This document shows, piece after piece, positions 12,801-22,988 of a stretch of DNA of 64,000 bases. This stretch comes from Angiostrongylus vasorum (lineage: Eukaryota; Nematoda; Chromadorea; Rhabditida; Metastrongylidae). A program made the position numbers and the translations under genes. Where the stretch lies: assembly GCA_018806985.1 (NCBI GenBank), contig JADANN010000361.1, forward strand, positions 1-64,000, given 5' to 3'. Numbering within the stretch: position 1 is the stretch's first letter; the number at the start of each line of letters is the position of its first letter. The notes below the pieces were generated by a model. It ran no database searches and was not told where the DNA came from. It was given only the letters and a program-made list of their open reading frames with translations.

Positions 12801-13415
12801 CCAGAGCTGATGGAACCACCACCATGCTCGTGATGGTCGTCATCACTACCACTGTACTGTTCGCCCTCTAATTCAACGTTACTTACCTAGATACTTGGAC
12901 CGCCGTTCCCACTGGTTGTGCGGGCCCATGCAAAATCTCAATTTTTCGGAGTTTTGCTAGTTTAGCCTCTGTGTTTCCCTGGAGTCCCGAGGTCAGCCCG
13001 GCCAAAGTCTGCCCTAGGTCGTCACCACCACAGGCAGTCGCCGCCCTTGTGGATCAGAGGGAGATTTGCCACAGTGCGACTAGTTTGATACCAGGACGGT
13101 GGTGGATCCTGGTATTGATTTAATCTTAGCTGGGCTTGCTGGTGGAAACCTCGGACTCCTTCTCAGTTTGGCAGTCAGCCAGGAGGATGTATCCTCTCGC
13201 TGTACATCTCAGCCCGACACCCAGGAACACCTCTCAGCCATAATGAGGCGGTAAACTGTTGGGAGGATAATTCAAAGTTAATTTTCCAAACTTCGGCACT
13301 GCAACAACATCGAAATAGAACTGGAAAATATACCTGCACTCTCGAACATTCAGGACGGCCACTCCGAAGTTGTACATTGAAGTCATGTAGGCCAGCCGAT
13401 TAGGTACATTTGAAT
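9881..13415 (-). CDS. candidate multi-exon gene, product not recognised
   Basis: Six exon-like blocks with good splice sites: 13415-13334 (SNVPNRLAYMTSMYNFGVAV), 12368-12289, 12227-12210 (18 nt, NVSDG), 11698-11666 (33 nt, NYVDDSSEDH), 10120-9993 (LRTSFQSVLLRLSTAKQLY, then LFVITSS) and 9925-9881 (IVVHSVYSNRTHQS, then TAA). Phases agree along the whole chain. In that chain frame, however, exon 12368-12289 contains TGA eight bases before its donor. A second frame of the same exon is open and reads more like protein (QFYVQSHGPTGIIASSSLRV). Possible causes are an assembly indel, an alternative exon, readthrough, or decay into a pseudogene. The 5' end upstream of 13415 was not found. The long introns are filled by SINE1, SINE2 and family B copies. 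No function is proposed. Confidence 0.45.
10557..10838 (-). repeat. SINE1 copy 2
   Basis: Complete minus-strand copy. The tail appears as AAAGGATAAAGGATAAAG at the left, with the tRNA-like head at the right (CGACCACTGCGCTATACG on the plus strand). It lies in the same intron as copy 3 of the candidate 9.9-13.4 kb gene. Confidence 0.85.
11326..11606 (+). repeat. SINE1 copy 3
   Basis: Head TGTGGCGCAGTGGTCGGAAG, B box GGGATCGATCCC, tail TTTATCCTTTATCCTTTG. Both flanks carry a related string (AGACCTACATTACTTGAAT at about 11275 and AGACCTATATTACATGAAT at about 11617), perhaps a diverged target duplication, although about 30 bases separate the left one from the head. Confidence 0.85.
12512..12869 (-). 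repeat. SINE2 full copy (second tRNA-like SINE family)
   Basis: Minus strand head GAGGGCGAACAGTACAGTGG (A box-like) and GGTGGTTCCATCAGCTC (weak B box). The body includes AAATTGGTGACGGACTTGTC and it ends in GTGAACTCGGGTCGT. The copy at 41781-42138 is collinear and has the same length. The head differs from SINE1, but part of the body (CTTGTCTG context) is related. Confidence 0.75.
12885..13265 (-). repeat. family B repeat, full
   Basis: Full minus-strand copy; its 3' end reads GGTCCAAGTATCTAGGTAAG. It lies beside SINE2 in an intron of the candidate minus-strand gene. Confidence 0.8.
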
Positions 13416-14130
13416 CTAAAAATTAGCAACCACCTGAGATCTATTTACGTTACAAAGCTTTTCACCATCGAAGACACATGACGAGGGAACGCTATGCCAA
13501 TTTTACCGTATAATTAATAGCAACCGAAGGTGAAAAAAAGAACCACGGAAAATTTAAATCTCGATGTAAATACAGAAAAAAAAGGATTTCGAAACTTCCC
13601 TTGAAAATCACAAGAATAAACTTTGATGAAGGACAGAAGTCATGCGAATGATCACACTTAATTGAACCAACTTGACATGTTGTGCGTGCGGATCCCGCCG
13701 TTTCTTCCACTGGGTTCGTGGTCTCCTGTCAACGCGAAGGTTTCTGGATATTTCTGAGGGTTCTGCTGCCGGTTGAGGATTTTCCCTTCTTCAGAAATGT
13801 CATTCAATGCTGCTGGAGTTGACTCGCATCAGAATCATTCGGCAGGTCTACTAGGCTGTTCCTAGGTTTTCATCATAGACAGTTGCAGACCTTTTTTTTT
13901 GTAAAATATCAATTTCTTTTACCTCGCTACTCTCAATATGTTCACAAATTCATATAAGGGACCACTACGTTGATAGAAACGCCCATAACTCATAAGAACG
14001 TTGTGAGTTAAATTAAAAAATCCATTCCATAAAAAATTATATGACTGCAACTATTGCCAAGGGACAGTACATGTGAATAAAAGCAACAAGAGACAAACAC
14101 CTTACATGGAACATTCGATATATGATTAAC

Positions 14131-14392
14131 AAGGATAACGCTCTCTGCGTTGATCAATCCCCTGCGCCATGTATTCGACTTGATTAGGCATCGTTGGATA
14201 TGACTGAATGCATATTTGGCCTTTACAATGACCCGCGTTGGCCTACCAATGTATCGAGCCAGCGCTGCCATCCTCTCAAACGAGTCTGGTACCAGTTTGC
14301 CGACCCTGGAGGGATGGGAGGCTTGGTGAGCCACGGGCGCGGGAGCGATCCCACGTGTGTATTGCTGGGCGATTCCGACAAATGCGTTATGA
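14131..14392 (-). repeat. SINE1 copy 4
   Basis: Minus-strand copy; tail AAGGATAACGCTCTC at the left, head at the right (GGGAGCGATCCCACGTGTG). Moderately diverged. Confidence 0.8.
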
Positions 14393-15237
14393 CATAGTTA
14401 TGACGATATTACGAGTAAACGAATCTTCAATGTATGAACATTAGCGACGACTCATTAATGACGTCAGCCATAAAACGTGCACGAAAATAACCATAGGCTA
14501 AACACAAAAATTAATTTGGAAACAGAAGCGAAAAAAACGCGAACGTATAGACGTCAACATCGCTCATTTCATGCTAGAATACGTCGTACTCTCCAACAAC
14601 AACAAAGTAATCGATAAACGACACCCGTAGCCAATACGAACAGAGAAGAATGAAATGCGGATTACATTTCTAAATCTAAAGCTGAATACATCGTTATTAC
14701 TAAAAGTCCATCGGAATAGTAGGACACATCAGCAAGAAGAGTGAAGAGCGCCACCGAGAAAAAACGGACTGAACGAATTGTCCCAGGCATAACATGCGAT
14801 TGAGTGTACCACTGAACACTACGAATCTCATACCAGATATGCTCAGAACTTTCCTTGAGAGCTTGAGGACACCAGTGACTAAGAATGGAGTACTGTGTTT
14901 AGAAAAGTAAGTCGCAAACGATCACCATACCTTGACCGTTATAACAGCCAGAAACGATTGCTAGTAAGTGAGTGTAAGTATAAGTAATACCATAAAATAG
15001 CTTCTATCTAGTAGACTGTGAATCACAAGAAGGACAAACGTTCGCGATCAGAGTAAGCAGTAGGGAAACTTATTTGTTAATTTCCTCTTCAACTCTGACT
15101 ACCGTAACTGTGAACGCACTATTGCACAACATACATTCTTTGCGCCTATTGAATCACAACTGCGACGAACAAATTGACTTTTATGAAAAACAGTGATCAG
15201 TGACAACGCTTCAGGGATCCTAAACACTTGCCAAATC
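14393..15237. other. spacer without recognised features
   Basis: AT-rich, no frame above 60 codons that looks coding and no repeat family recognised between SINE1 copies 4 and 5. Confidence 0.5.
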
Positions 15238-15248
15238 TATTACTTGTC

Positions 15249-15525
15249 TAAGGGCGCGTGTAGCGCAGTGGTCGGAAGCGCCCTGCAATACACATGGGAT
15301 CGATCCCCGCGCCCAAGGCTCATCAAGCCTCCCATCCCTCAAGAGTCGGCAAATTGGTACCGGATCTGTCTGGAAGGATAGCACCACTGACTCGATACAT
15401 CGGTAGGCCACCGCGAGTCAGTATAAAGGCCAGATATGCATTCAACCACCTCCAACGACGCCTAATGAAGTCGAATGCATGGCGCATCCCTCAAGATCAA
15501 CGCCGAGAACTCTATCCTTTATTCT
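15249..15525 (+). repeat. SINE1 copy 5, with target-site duplication
   Basis: Best-preserved head: GGGCGCG at 15252 pairs perfectly with CGCGCCC 56 bases on, a 7-bp acceptor-like stem closing a 63-nt tRNA-like unit. Between them lie TAGCGCAGTGGTCGG (A box-like) and GGGATCGATCCC (B box-like). Flanked by the 11-bp direct repeat TATTACTTGTC at 15238-15248 and 15526-15536. Confidence 0.92.
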
Positions 15526-16061
15526 TATTACTTGTCCGTGAAATACTGAGTGAGTGCTTGGATATCCACATTACACTGATTAGGGATCTGCTGAAGAAAT
15601 GTGACGAGATGCAAGGAACCGGAGCCTGACTTGAAGATGAAGGTTGATGGAAATGTTGTGGTTCAACACATAGTACGCAAGGCGGTGTGCATGGACACAA
15701 AGTGGAAGAAGTGCATTGCATCTAATGCGTTTTGTTTTCAAGGGACCTATTTCACCATGTAGAGACTTTTCACTATACTTTTTGGACTCAAACGATAGAC
15801 TGTTCAATGCTGATGTTGTGTCAGTCGTGACTCGTGAAAAGGTATTCTCAGTTATTAACATTTCTTTCTATTCGATTCTACTTAACAATTCTTACGAAGC
15901 ATTTTTGGATGAGTTTGTTTCGTAAAAAGAGACCACCACTGAGTGCTCACCACAGAGAATGTTGCGGGTGAAGAGGGGCGTAGGAATGTCCCCACTCGAT
16001 CGCTGAACGTCGATGATTAGGTCATTTATTTCCTGCAATAAGATAAGAATTCACTGATTAG

Positions 16062-16125
16062 GCTTTTTTCAGAGTGGCTTTATGCTCCGGGGAGCACAAA
16101 TCGGCATTGAACGCAGTTAAGCTGA
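16062..16125 (+). repeat. TIR-family inner fragment
   Basis: CCGGGGAGCACAAATCGGCA and GCAGTTAAGCTGAAGATG match the same inner part. Confidence 0.5.
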
Positions 16126-16154
16126 AGATGTAGTCGAAATCACTCAACTTTCAT

Positions 16155-16365
16155 CTGCCTACTATTCTCTTTTTTCATGGCAAGGTGCGGTGTACAATCA
16201 TAGCGTTACTGAGATATGAACAAAACTTAAGACCTCGATTGGGCTTCGAACCCGTGATTACGCTTACCGGGGCTCACGTCCTATCCACCGTGCTAGCCAT
16301 CTCAACCTCCCTATGCCTATACTTCACGTCGCATCCTGCCATGAAAAAAAAATAAGAACAGGCAG
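16155..16365 (-). repeat. TIR element carrying a different tRNA-like core
   Basis: Ends read TTTTTTCATGGCAAGGTGCG at the left and, inverted, TTTTTTTCATGGCAGGATGC at the right, about 30-base terminal inverted repeats akin to those of the other TIR elements. The minus-strand interior has TGGCTAGCACGGTGGATAGG (A box) and GGGTTCGAAGCCC (a near-perfect B box), about 70 bases overall like a tRNA. Confidence 0.7.
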
Positions 16366-16699
16366 GAAATTAAAACTACGAGGTGTTTTTTACTCCTCAT
16401 TCTTTTACTGATGTTCTAGAAGCTTTGTTTAAGAATTTTACAATCTACGGTTATTCATATAGCTCCGAAATCCTATATGCAATCAACAGCCTCTGTACAT
16501 AGCCTGCGGTTCTTACTCGCAGTGAACAGTTTCACACAAGGCTTGAAAACCCAACATATATTCGGTTACTTAGAAGATGTACTTCGTACTAAAGACGTCG
16601 TCTATATGAGAAATATTGAAGCATTTTAACCAAATAATGTTTTATAGAGTATCATATATTGCTAATCTATTTAAAAGGCGTTGCAGCGTGTTTGTAGTC

Positions 16700-16965
16700 G
16701 TTCTGGGCACTGTTGTGCTTAGAGCTGCTCTGCAAAGCACACGTGGTCTCTGGTTCGTTCCCGCATCACGGGTTCGCAGAATTTTCTATCCCTCCAGGTT
16801 CACGAACTTGGTACCAGACTTACTTCATAGTTCCGTTGGCAACCGCAAGACAATATATAGGCTAGATAAGCATTCCGTTAACTCAAACGATGCTTAATGA
16901 AATTGAATGCATGGCACATCTCTCAGGGATCGATCAACGCAAAAAAGATTTACGCCTTTACGATT
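16700..16965 (+). repeat. SINE1 copy 6, strongly diverged
   Basis: Recognised by TTGGTACCAGACTT, GATGCTTAATGAAATTGAAT and GGGATCGATCAACGC in order; the head is eroded. Confidence 0.65.
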
Positions 16966-17068
16966 TGTTTGTAATCGTAACGTCCTTGATATCGCCATGT
17001 AACATCGCACAATATTTTCTCTATTTTTCTCACCTCAGTCGTGATAGCTTCTTCAATTAAAACTGAAG

Positions 17069-17548
17069 TCAACGGTGTAGAAGGGATTCCGCTTCCAGCA
17101 TAATGCATGTAGACGCCCATAAATAATTTAGGGTAGTTTTCCGTACTTGCACATCATAGTTACCACAGTTCCTGTTCACGTAAACGAAACAGGTGTGAAT
17201 GACACGGTGGAAAGAAGAACTTTGTGTAGAACGATCATCTGCTCTTGTGGTCACGAATGCCGGAGCTTGGCTGTAGTTTTCAGCAATTGCTATCTTTATG
17301 AGTGAGGGAGAAAGGACGGCATCTTGAACTGCGGCTATCTTAATAATGTTATTGTCGTCTCTCAACTTCACAACCATTATACGGTGCCAATTCTGTTGTG
17401 CTTGTCTCTCTATAGTTTGCTTTGGATGACCTGTTTGAGAAGTAGTTTTTTGTTCTGCTTGCGGGTAAGAACAAACCGTTTCCCTTAGTTTTTTAGCCAT
17501 AAAAAGTCTTATGTAGAAGTCGACATAGAGGTGTCTTCCTTCATGCAC
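17069..17548 (-). CDS. uninterrupted 159-codon ORF, unknown
   Basis: Open from ATG at 17548 to TGA at 17069. It is the longest frame in an otherwise gene-poor stretch. The middle (MVVKLRDDNNIIKIAAVQDA) looks protein-like and basic-polar. There are no membrane segments, no signal peptide and no motif I know. No splice sites clearly extend it. It could be a single-exon gene, an exon of a wider gene, transposon-derived sequence, or chance. A repeat-library search and RNA-seq would tell. Confidence 0.25.
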   Translation of the reverse strand: MHEGRHLYVDFYIRLFMAKKLRETVCSYPQAEQKTTSQTGHPKQTIERQAQQNWHRIMVVKLRDDNNIIKIAAVQDAVLSPSLIKIAIAENYSQAPAFVTTRADDRSTQSSSFHRVIHTCFVYVNRNCGNYDVQVRKTTLNYLWASTCIMLEAESLLHR

Positions 17549-17991
17549 TAAGTCATGGTTAAGCCTCCATAGGGCTAATTAACGTCTCCTGTTATGTAAT
17601 AATCCCTATCGGTACACACCAAGCCTGTGTAAACATAACCTCCTCCTAGACACAGTTTTAGTAACTTGAGACTCCTTTTATGATTCTTGTGTAGGAGTAC
17701 TAAGGGAAGCCGAATCTAGCTAGAGGTCGAATCTAAAATCTGTCTTGTTGATCATAAATTGATTTGCCCACAAAATGGACGTTAGCCAGTATGTTTCGAA
17801 ACCTGCCTCTTTCCACACAACCCCCTGCGAATAAATGCCTGCCGAGAGAACTGAAGTTTCGTGAATCACTCAACTGTTGGAATTTAATAATTTTCTTTTC
17901 AGGGCCCAGAACAACGAATTTTTTTTAATTCATCAACATTTGTTGTGTCTCAGGTTACAACAAATAGTATTCAAAACTTGTATATTCTCTG

Positions 17992-18375
17992 TCCTCCCGA
18001 CGGTTTATCGCTACATCGTGGTTGGGTTTTGTTCCTGGATGTCGAACTGCGATGTGGAACTGGGTATTCATCCCCAGTAGGGACCCCCAAGCTGAGAAGG
18101 AGACCGACGTTTCCATCCGGAAACCAAGCTAACTGTAAACCATTACCAGGGATCAGCACCATTGTGGTATCAAACTGGTCGCAAACAGGCAAATCTCCTT
18201 TTTGATCCACAAGGGAGGCAAGTGCCTTGAGTAGTGACGACCTAGGAAAGTCTTCGGCGAGGCTAACCTCGGAACTCTGGGGGAACCACAGTGGCTAAGC
18301 CAGTAAAACTCCGAGAAAAATGAGAGTTATTCTAGGGGCCCACACAATCTGTGAAGACTGGCGATCCAAGTATCC
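17992..18375 (+). repeat. family B repeat, full, with AAGT tail
   Basis: Runs from TCCTCCCGACGGTTTATCGC to GATCCAAGTATCCAAGTAAG. The tandem AAGT end is the tail type of RTE-mobilised elements. Confidence 0.82.
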
Positions 18376-18929
18376 AAGTAAGTAAGTGTATCCTTTCTCT
18401 ACCAAAGCAGTAGTCGATCCTTGAGAGATTGACTCTAATCTGTAATCCAGTGATTATGGCGGAATGAATTGTTATATCACTCATCGCCGTGCTCGCAGTG
18501 AACAATATCATCGTCCTTCTCCGAATGACTTTCTTCAGACACTTGGTGAAAGCACAAATAACCACATGTCCAGCATCTTCATTGTCAGTTAAAGATTCGG
18601 TAAATATTCAATTCTATTCTATTTTCTAACATCGTACCTATACGGCAATAAGCCACTTCGCTTTTACATGCTAAATTATCAATTTTCCACGTTTCCTGGT
18701 TGCTAAAGATTATCGGAAATTACTAGGAAATAGGTAACACTTATCAAGTTGCTCATATACAGCCCATTTTTTTGACCGATAGTTGTCTCTCGTTCATTCC
18801 CAATGACTCCAATAGTCTTGATCATCATATGAATTTGGCGGATATCAAAAATACCGACATTGATTTCAGAATAACCTGCAACATATTTCCAAATAGTGAC
18901 AGAAATCCAGATGGATTGCAGACAGAAAC

Positions 18930-19260
18930 GAAATGTGGTAAATCACCTGTATCACCTATAGTTGCGCTGATCATCGATTCACCTGAGGAGGCTCCAGTGA
19001 ATTTTCCTTTCGTTTTTGTCAAGAGCGAGAGTAACCGGCTCTGCCTGCTCTGAGGGCACACAGATCATCATATCTTTCTTCTAATGTTCTCGTTAATAAC
19101 TCTTATTATCGCATTTGAAAGGCTTTTCTGATTGCTCCCCTTTGGTGATCGAGTTGACGTGCGCTTGGCACTTCGAGGAATCTAGTGTCTAATGGCTTTT
19201 GCCTAACAGTTGGAGTTCAGGTGCGTTATCCGTCCTGTCCACTTGAGGACGATCACGAAG
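18930..19260 (-). mobile_element. RTE 3'-end fragment
   Basis: Matches the 3' end of the RTE copies at 6945 and 57050 on the minus strand: shared AGCATCATATCTTTCTTCT-like and CACTTCGAGGAAT blocks, and a tail with GGTGATACA-type repeats (plus strand AATCACCTGTATCACCT at 18939-18955). Only the C-terminal coding region and tail remain, as expected for strong 5' truncation. Confidence 0.7.
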
Positions 19261-19315
19261 TAATGGACATCGGCACTTGTTCACCAAAAAGCGTTATTGC
19301 ACCTGAAATCGAAAC

Positions 19316-19670
19316 ATTATGTACTGACTCCCTGGCCAGACTTGCTATTAACCTCGGCATTCTTCATTAAGTTAGTCTTCTCTTCTTGAGGAAACATAAG
19401 GTTGCCAATAACGAGATTTATTGCAGAAAGTGAACATTCCGTCGGTTTAGCCTTCTTCACAGTCTGAACTATGCAGCCTACCATGGGATGATCATGAACT
19501 AATGGATATCGGAACGCAAGTACTCCATTCTGTGATACAAACAGATATTCGTTCAAGCTATGAAGAGCCTGTAGAAAGAGAACTTCTGTGGTCAATATTC
19601 GAAGAGTCACTTTTGGAAGAGAACAATGGGCTCCGGGGTGGTCGAAATTGCCGAAACGTCAGCCATTATT
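19316..19670 (-). repeat. Penelope-type or related repeat
   Basis: Ends in the terminal string ACCTCGGCATT (19352-19362) and carries TTGCCGAAACGTCAGCCATT at the other side. The interior minus frame (YPLVHDHPMVGCIVQT, then KKAKPTE) is protein-like and shares KKAKP with a frame at about 54-248, so it may be element coding sequence. Confidence 0.5.
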
Positions 19671-20331
19671 GAGTGAATCTTTTTATTGACAACTTCGTCT
19701 CCGATCAAGGAGAAAACGCTAACCTAAATTGAAGCGAAAGATACTGATGCGTTTTCCCAAAATGCACTATCTTTGATTAATTCTCTGCTTCGACTACTAC
19801 CGGGTGTAATACTCAAAACAAATTCCATCTGGTTTCAGAGTGCTGATGTGATACGTAGAACAGAACACGAAGTAAATTTGTAAAGGAGGGTAAGATGAAA
19901 ATACGCCACTTTTTGAGACAAACTTCATACAACAGATCTATGCGAAATGTGGTCCAAAAGTCTCGATAAAACGTTGTTACTCGCGATCCTTTTTAAATTT
20001 ACTAGTTTTAATTTTTGGTGTTCCAGCTTTTGAATGGTTCATGTCGCTGAGAATAGTTCCCATTAAAAGGAGGGTGCCTGAAGCATTGTCTCATCACACT
20101 GTACGCAAAACGATAGGAACATGTTATGTGCCGATTTGTGAACATTTATAGCATTCTCATGCGAGTTATGTTAATGTGATTCCCCAGCCGGTAATCCATT
20201 CCCACGTTCCACATGGTGTTGATAAAGCCAAGCACTAGCAGACTTAACATGATTATGTACTTGACAACCATTATAAAATTAAGCGCTGTTGTCATAATTA
20301 CCTGACATAGCATAATATAAGCAAAATTTTT

Positions 20332-20525
20332 GTTCAGCAATCGCGAGGTTGCTAAACAGCATACATTTACTTCCATAGAAAAACACAATACAATACAACA
20401 GTAGCTGACGTTTCCTTCTTCAGAAGAAGACGATGCTGCCGAAACGTCAGCTACTGTTGTATTGTATTGTGTTTTTCTATGGAAGTAAATGTATGCTGTT
20501 TCTAACAACCTCGCGATTGCTGAAC
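20332..20525. repeat. near-perfect palindrome, foldback element
   Basis: Left arm 20332-20413 and right arm 20441-20525 match over about 80 bases with a few differences; the spacer is 27 bases (TCTTCAGAAGAAGACGATGC). The inner arm end is CCGAAACGTCAGCTACTG, the motif also seen in the Penelope-type repeats. Confidence 0.92.
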
Positions 20526-20784
20526 AAGAAAACGACACATTCATATTCCAATGCCGAGGTTAATAGAAAGTCGATCCTGGGAACTGTTATAAGCAAATTT
20601 GTTCCAAGACTAAACTATTTACAGAACTAATTCCCCAACATATTTTTTAATATCATTCTTGAACTATTATTGCGCCATCCAAGAATATTCAACTTATAAA
20701 CGTCGTAATGGTCATTTCAAGTAATCATAACACTCATTTATTTTTATAGGACCTGACATCACACATTCTGTGAATTCTGGCATT

Positions 20785-21012
20785 TTTTTAACCCTTTTTA
20801 TTTACTGCCTATTCTTTTTTAGTGGCAGGGTATGTTGCGAAATATAACTTCTATAATGCTGAGATATTTGCAAAACTCCGGACCGCTGGTGCCTGCGGTG
20901 GGGAACGAACGCGCTATTGTCACCTGCGGTCTGGAGTTTTGCAAATATCTCAGCATTATAGAGTTATATTTCGCAACATACCCCTGCCACTAAAAAGAAT
21001 AGGCAGTAAATA
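20785..21012. repeat. TIR-family element, short palindrome
   Basis: Left arm from TACTGCCTATTCTTTTTTAG through GGCAGGGTATGTTGCGAAA to CAAAACTCCGGACCGC; the right arm returns the same sequence inverted to AAGAATAGGCAGTAAATA. It carries only the outer part of the tRNA-like core (GGGGAACGAACGCGCTATTG). Confidence 0.85.
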
Positions 21013-21290
21013 AAAAAGGTTAAGATTGTGATTATAACTATAGCTTCAGCATAACTGGGTTCAATGCCGATTTGAGCTCCCCAGATCAATCCCGTTAACG
21101 GGTAATTGCTGTTGACAAGTGATCGATAGAACTAGCTGAGAGACAGGCGAAACGTGGACCTGCATGGTGTGGTGGTGAACACGTTACTCCACGGAAAGCG
21201 CAATAGCGTGTTCGTTCCTGACCGCAGACATCTACGGTCCGAAGTTTTGCAAATATCTCAGCATTATAGAAGTTATATCTGGAATTTCTA
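21013..21290 (-). repeat. TIR-family element, single-arm unit with tRNA-like core
   Basis: Follows the palindrome directly. Holds ACTAGCTGAGAGACAGGCGA, the tRNA-like GCATGGTGTGGTGGTGAACA, TGTTCGTTCC, and one terminal arm (TTTTGCAAATATCTCAGCAT). Confidence 0.75.
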
Positions 21291-21295
21291 TTCGA

Positions 21296-21390
21296 TTTGT
21301 TTGCCAGCATTCATCATCCGCAAAGGTCTTCATACTTGCGTGTGTGTCCGCGTCTTGCTTGAGGACTTTTTTGCCTGCTTTATGCATATC
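21296..21390 (-). repeat. SINE2 short fragment
   Basis: CCAGCATTCATCATCCGCAA and TCTTGCTTGAGGACTTTTTT match the middle of SINE2. It follows a TIR-family element directly. Confidence 0.45.
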
Positions 21391-22464
21391 TTTGTATGTT
21401 GGCCGAGTCTATCCTTCTTAGAATCCTGGGAAGACATGCTCGGAATTTGGGCAGGCTTGCTTGGTCCGGGCAAGTCGAACCATGGCCCTTCACTTGCACG
21501 TCATCACTGCCTCTGTCGTACCCTCTCCTCCACACCGAGGAGTTAGCATTTTTTAAAAAGTTTACTATCCATTTATTTTTTTATTGAAGGATTCGATGTG
21601 ACGACAGATGATGTTGCAAGGCTTTGGAACATGAATGAATGTAATATGAGTTGAACGAGTTAAGCATCGTTTTTACCCATCTACCTCTTTCTAAGTTTTG
21701 TATTCAAAAGAGCAACTGAAAGTTCACTCACGCACCATCACACTGACACCGTCGTATTATAGTGTTCTATCTCAAGTGTGACTAAGTGCAAAAGAAAAGT
21801 ATCGAAGCCTTCCATTTCTGCTCGCAGTGGAGTGGTTCTAATCTCCGTGTAGGTCTTATTGGATTACGGATGTCCCCACTCCATGAAACACAATGAGAAC
21901 GATCCATACTTTTGAAGCCTTCCATAGGCAGTCAGTTAGTTATTGCTCTTCGGACGGACTTTTTTCCCTATCTTTATTAAATTAGAATCCGCATTTAACA
22001 ACTTCTATTTGATCTCACACCATATTTACCGCTTTCTCAAGTGGCTCTATAATCTTAATTTGTCAACGTGCTCAAAGTCAACGTATTTTGTTGCTTAAAA
22101 CCTCTGAATTTTTTTGCACTGTGTCCATATCTACGTTTAAATATCTCACATTCATCAACCGGTAGACAATAGGAGTTCATTTTCCGGAAGTCCTATATTT
22201 TAATAAATCCACACAGCATTTTTTGCTGTTATGCCCATTTCACAATGGATAACGTTTTCGAGAGCTTCAGTTTTCAAATTTTCCACATCTTGTAGTGAAT
22301 AAACTGAAATGCAGATTTCTTAATGAACCACTTTTTTATTAAGTTTTGAAACCACCTTTCCAACTTCTAAAAGACATGAAGAAATAAGATCTTTCAGAGA
22401 ATCCACAATACTTTGCCCTATTTTAAAGAACTAACTTGCTTGAATATAAGGTTTTTAGCATAGA
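21391..22464. other. spacer without recognised features
   Basis: Short frames only; no repeat family recognised. Confidence 0.45.
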
Positions 22465-22719
22465 GCAGTAATGGACTGTAGTACAGTGGTTGATAGTGGT
22501 TTAAAGCGCGCCCCGATGCATACCTGGTTGTCAATTCGATGCGCGCCGTGAGCTAAAGCAACGTATGCAAAAAAAAGGCGGATAAATTACAAGAGCTTTT
22601 TTTTGCTAACTTCCAAAATTAACAGCGTAGTTAAGAACTTCTTAGGTAAGCTCTTATCCACATAAACAATTATATTCTCATGTTCTGTTGATGTTGTGTA
22701 CAATTTTATCGTTTGAAAA

Positions 22720-22988
22720 TGATAAAAAGGACGAAAGGTGAAGCTGCCGGCGTTGATCAATCCCGGGGAATGCGCCACGCATTCGACTTCATTAAGCATC
22801 GTTGGAAGTGATCGAATGCATATCTGGCCTTTGTAATGACTCGCGGTAGCCTATCGTTGTATTCAGCCAGTGATGCTATCCTCCCAGATAATCATCCGGA
22901 GGAATGCAGGGGCTTGTGGACCTGGAGAGCGGGGATGGATCCCATGTGCTTCGCAGGGCGCCTGCGACCACTGCGCTGCGTGTCCTGA
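22720..22988 (-). repeat. SINE1 copy 7
   Basis: Minus-strand copy; left part GCGTTGATCAATCCC, right part GGATCCCATGTGCTTCGCAG with head CGACCACTGCGCTGCG. A related tRNA-like head fragment lies at about 22465-22560 (GTACAGTGGTTGATAGTGG). Confidence 0.75.

Noticed and set aside
15252..15314. tRNA gene
   Set aside because: The head of SINE1 has pol III boxes and a good outer stem but is only 63 nt, is followed by a fixed SINE body, and recurs 19 times.
16225..16300. genuine tRNA gene on the minus strand
   Set aside because: B box is excellent, but the unit sits inside terminal inverted repeats and I cannot close a full cloverleaf by eye; kept as a tRNA-like core. A tRNA covariance scan would decide.
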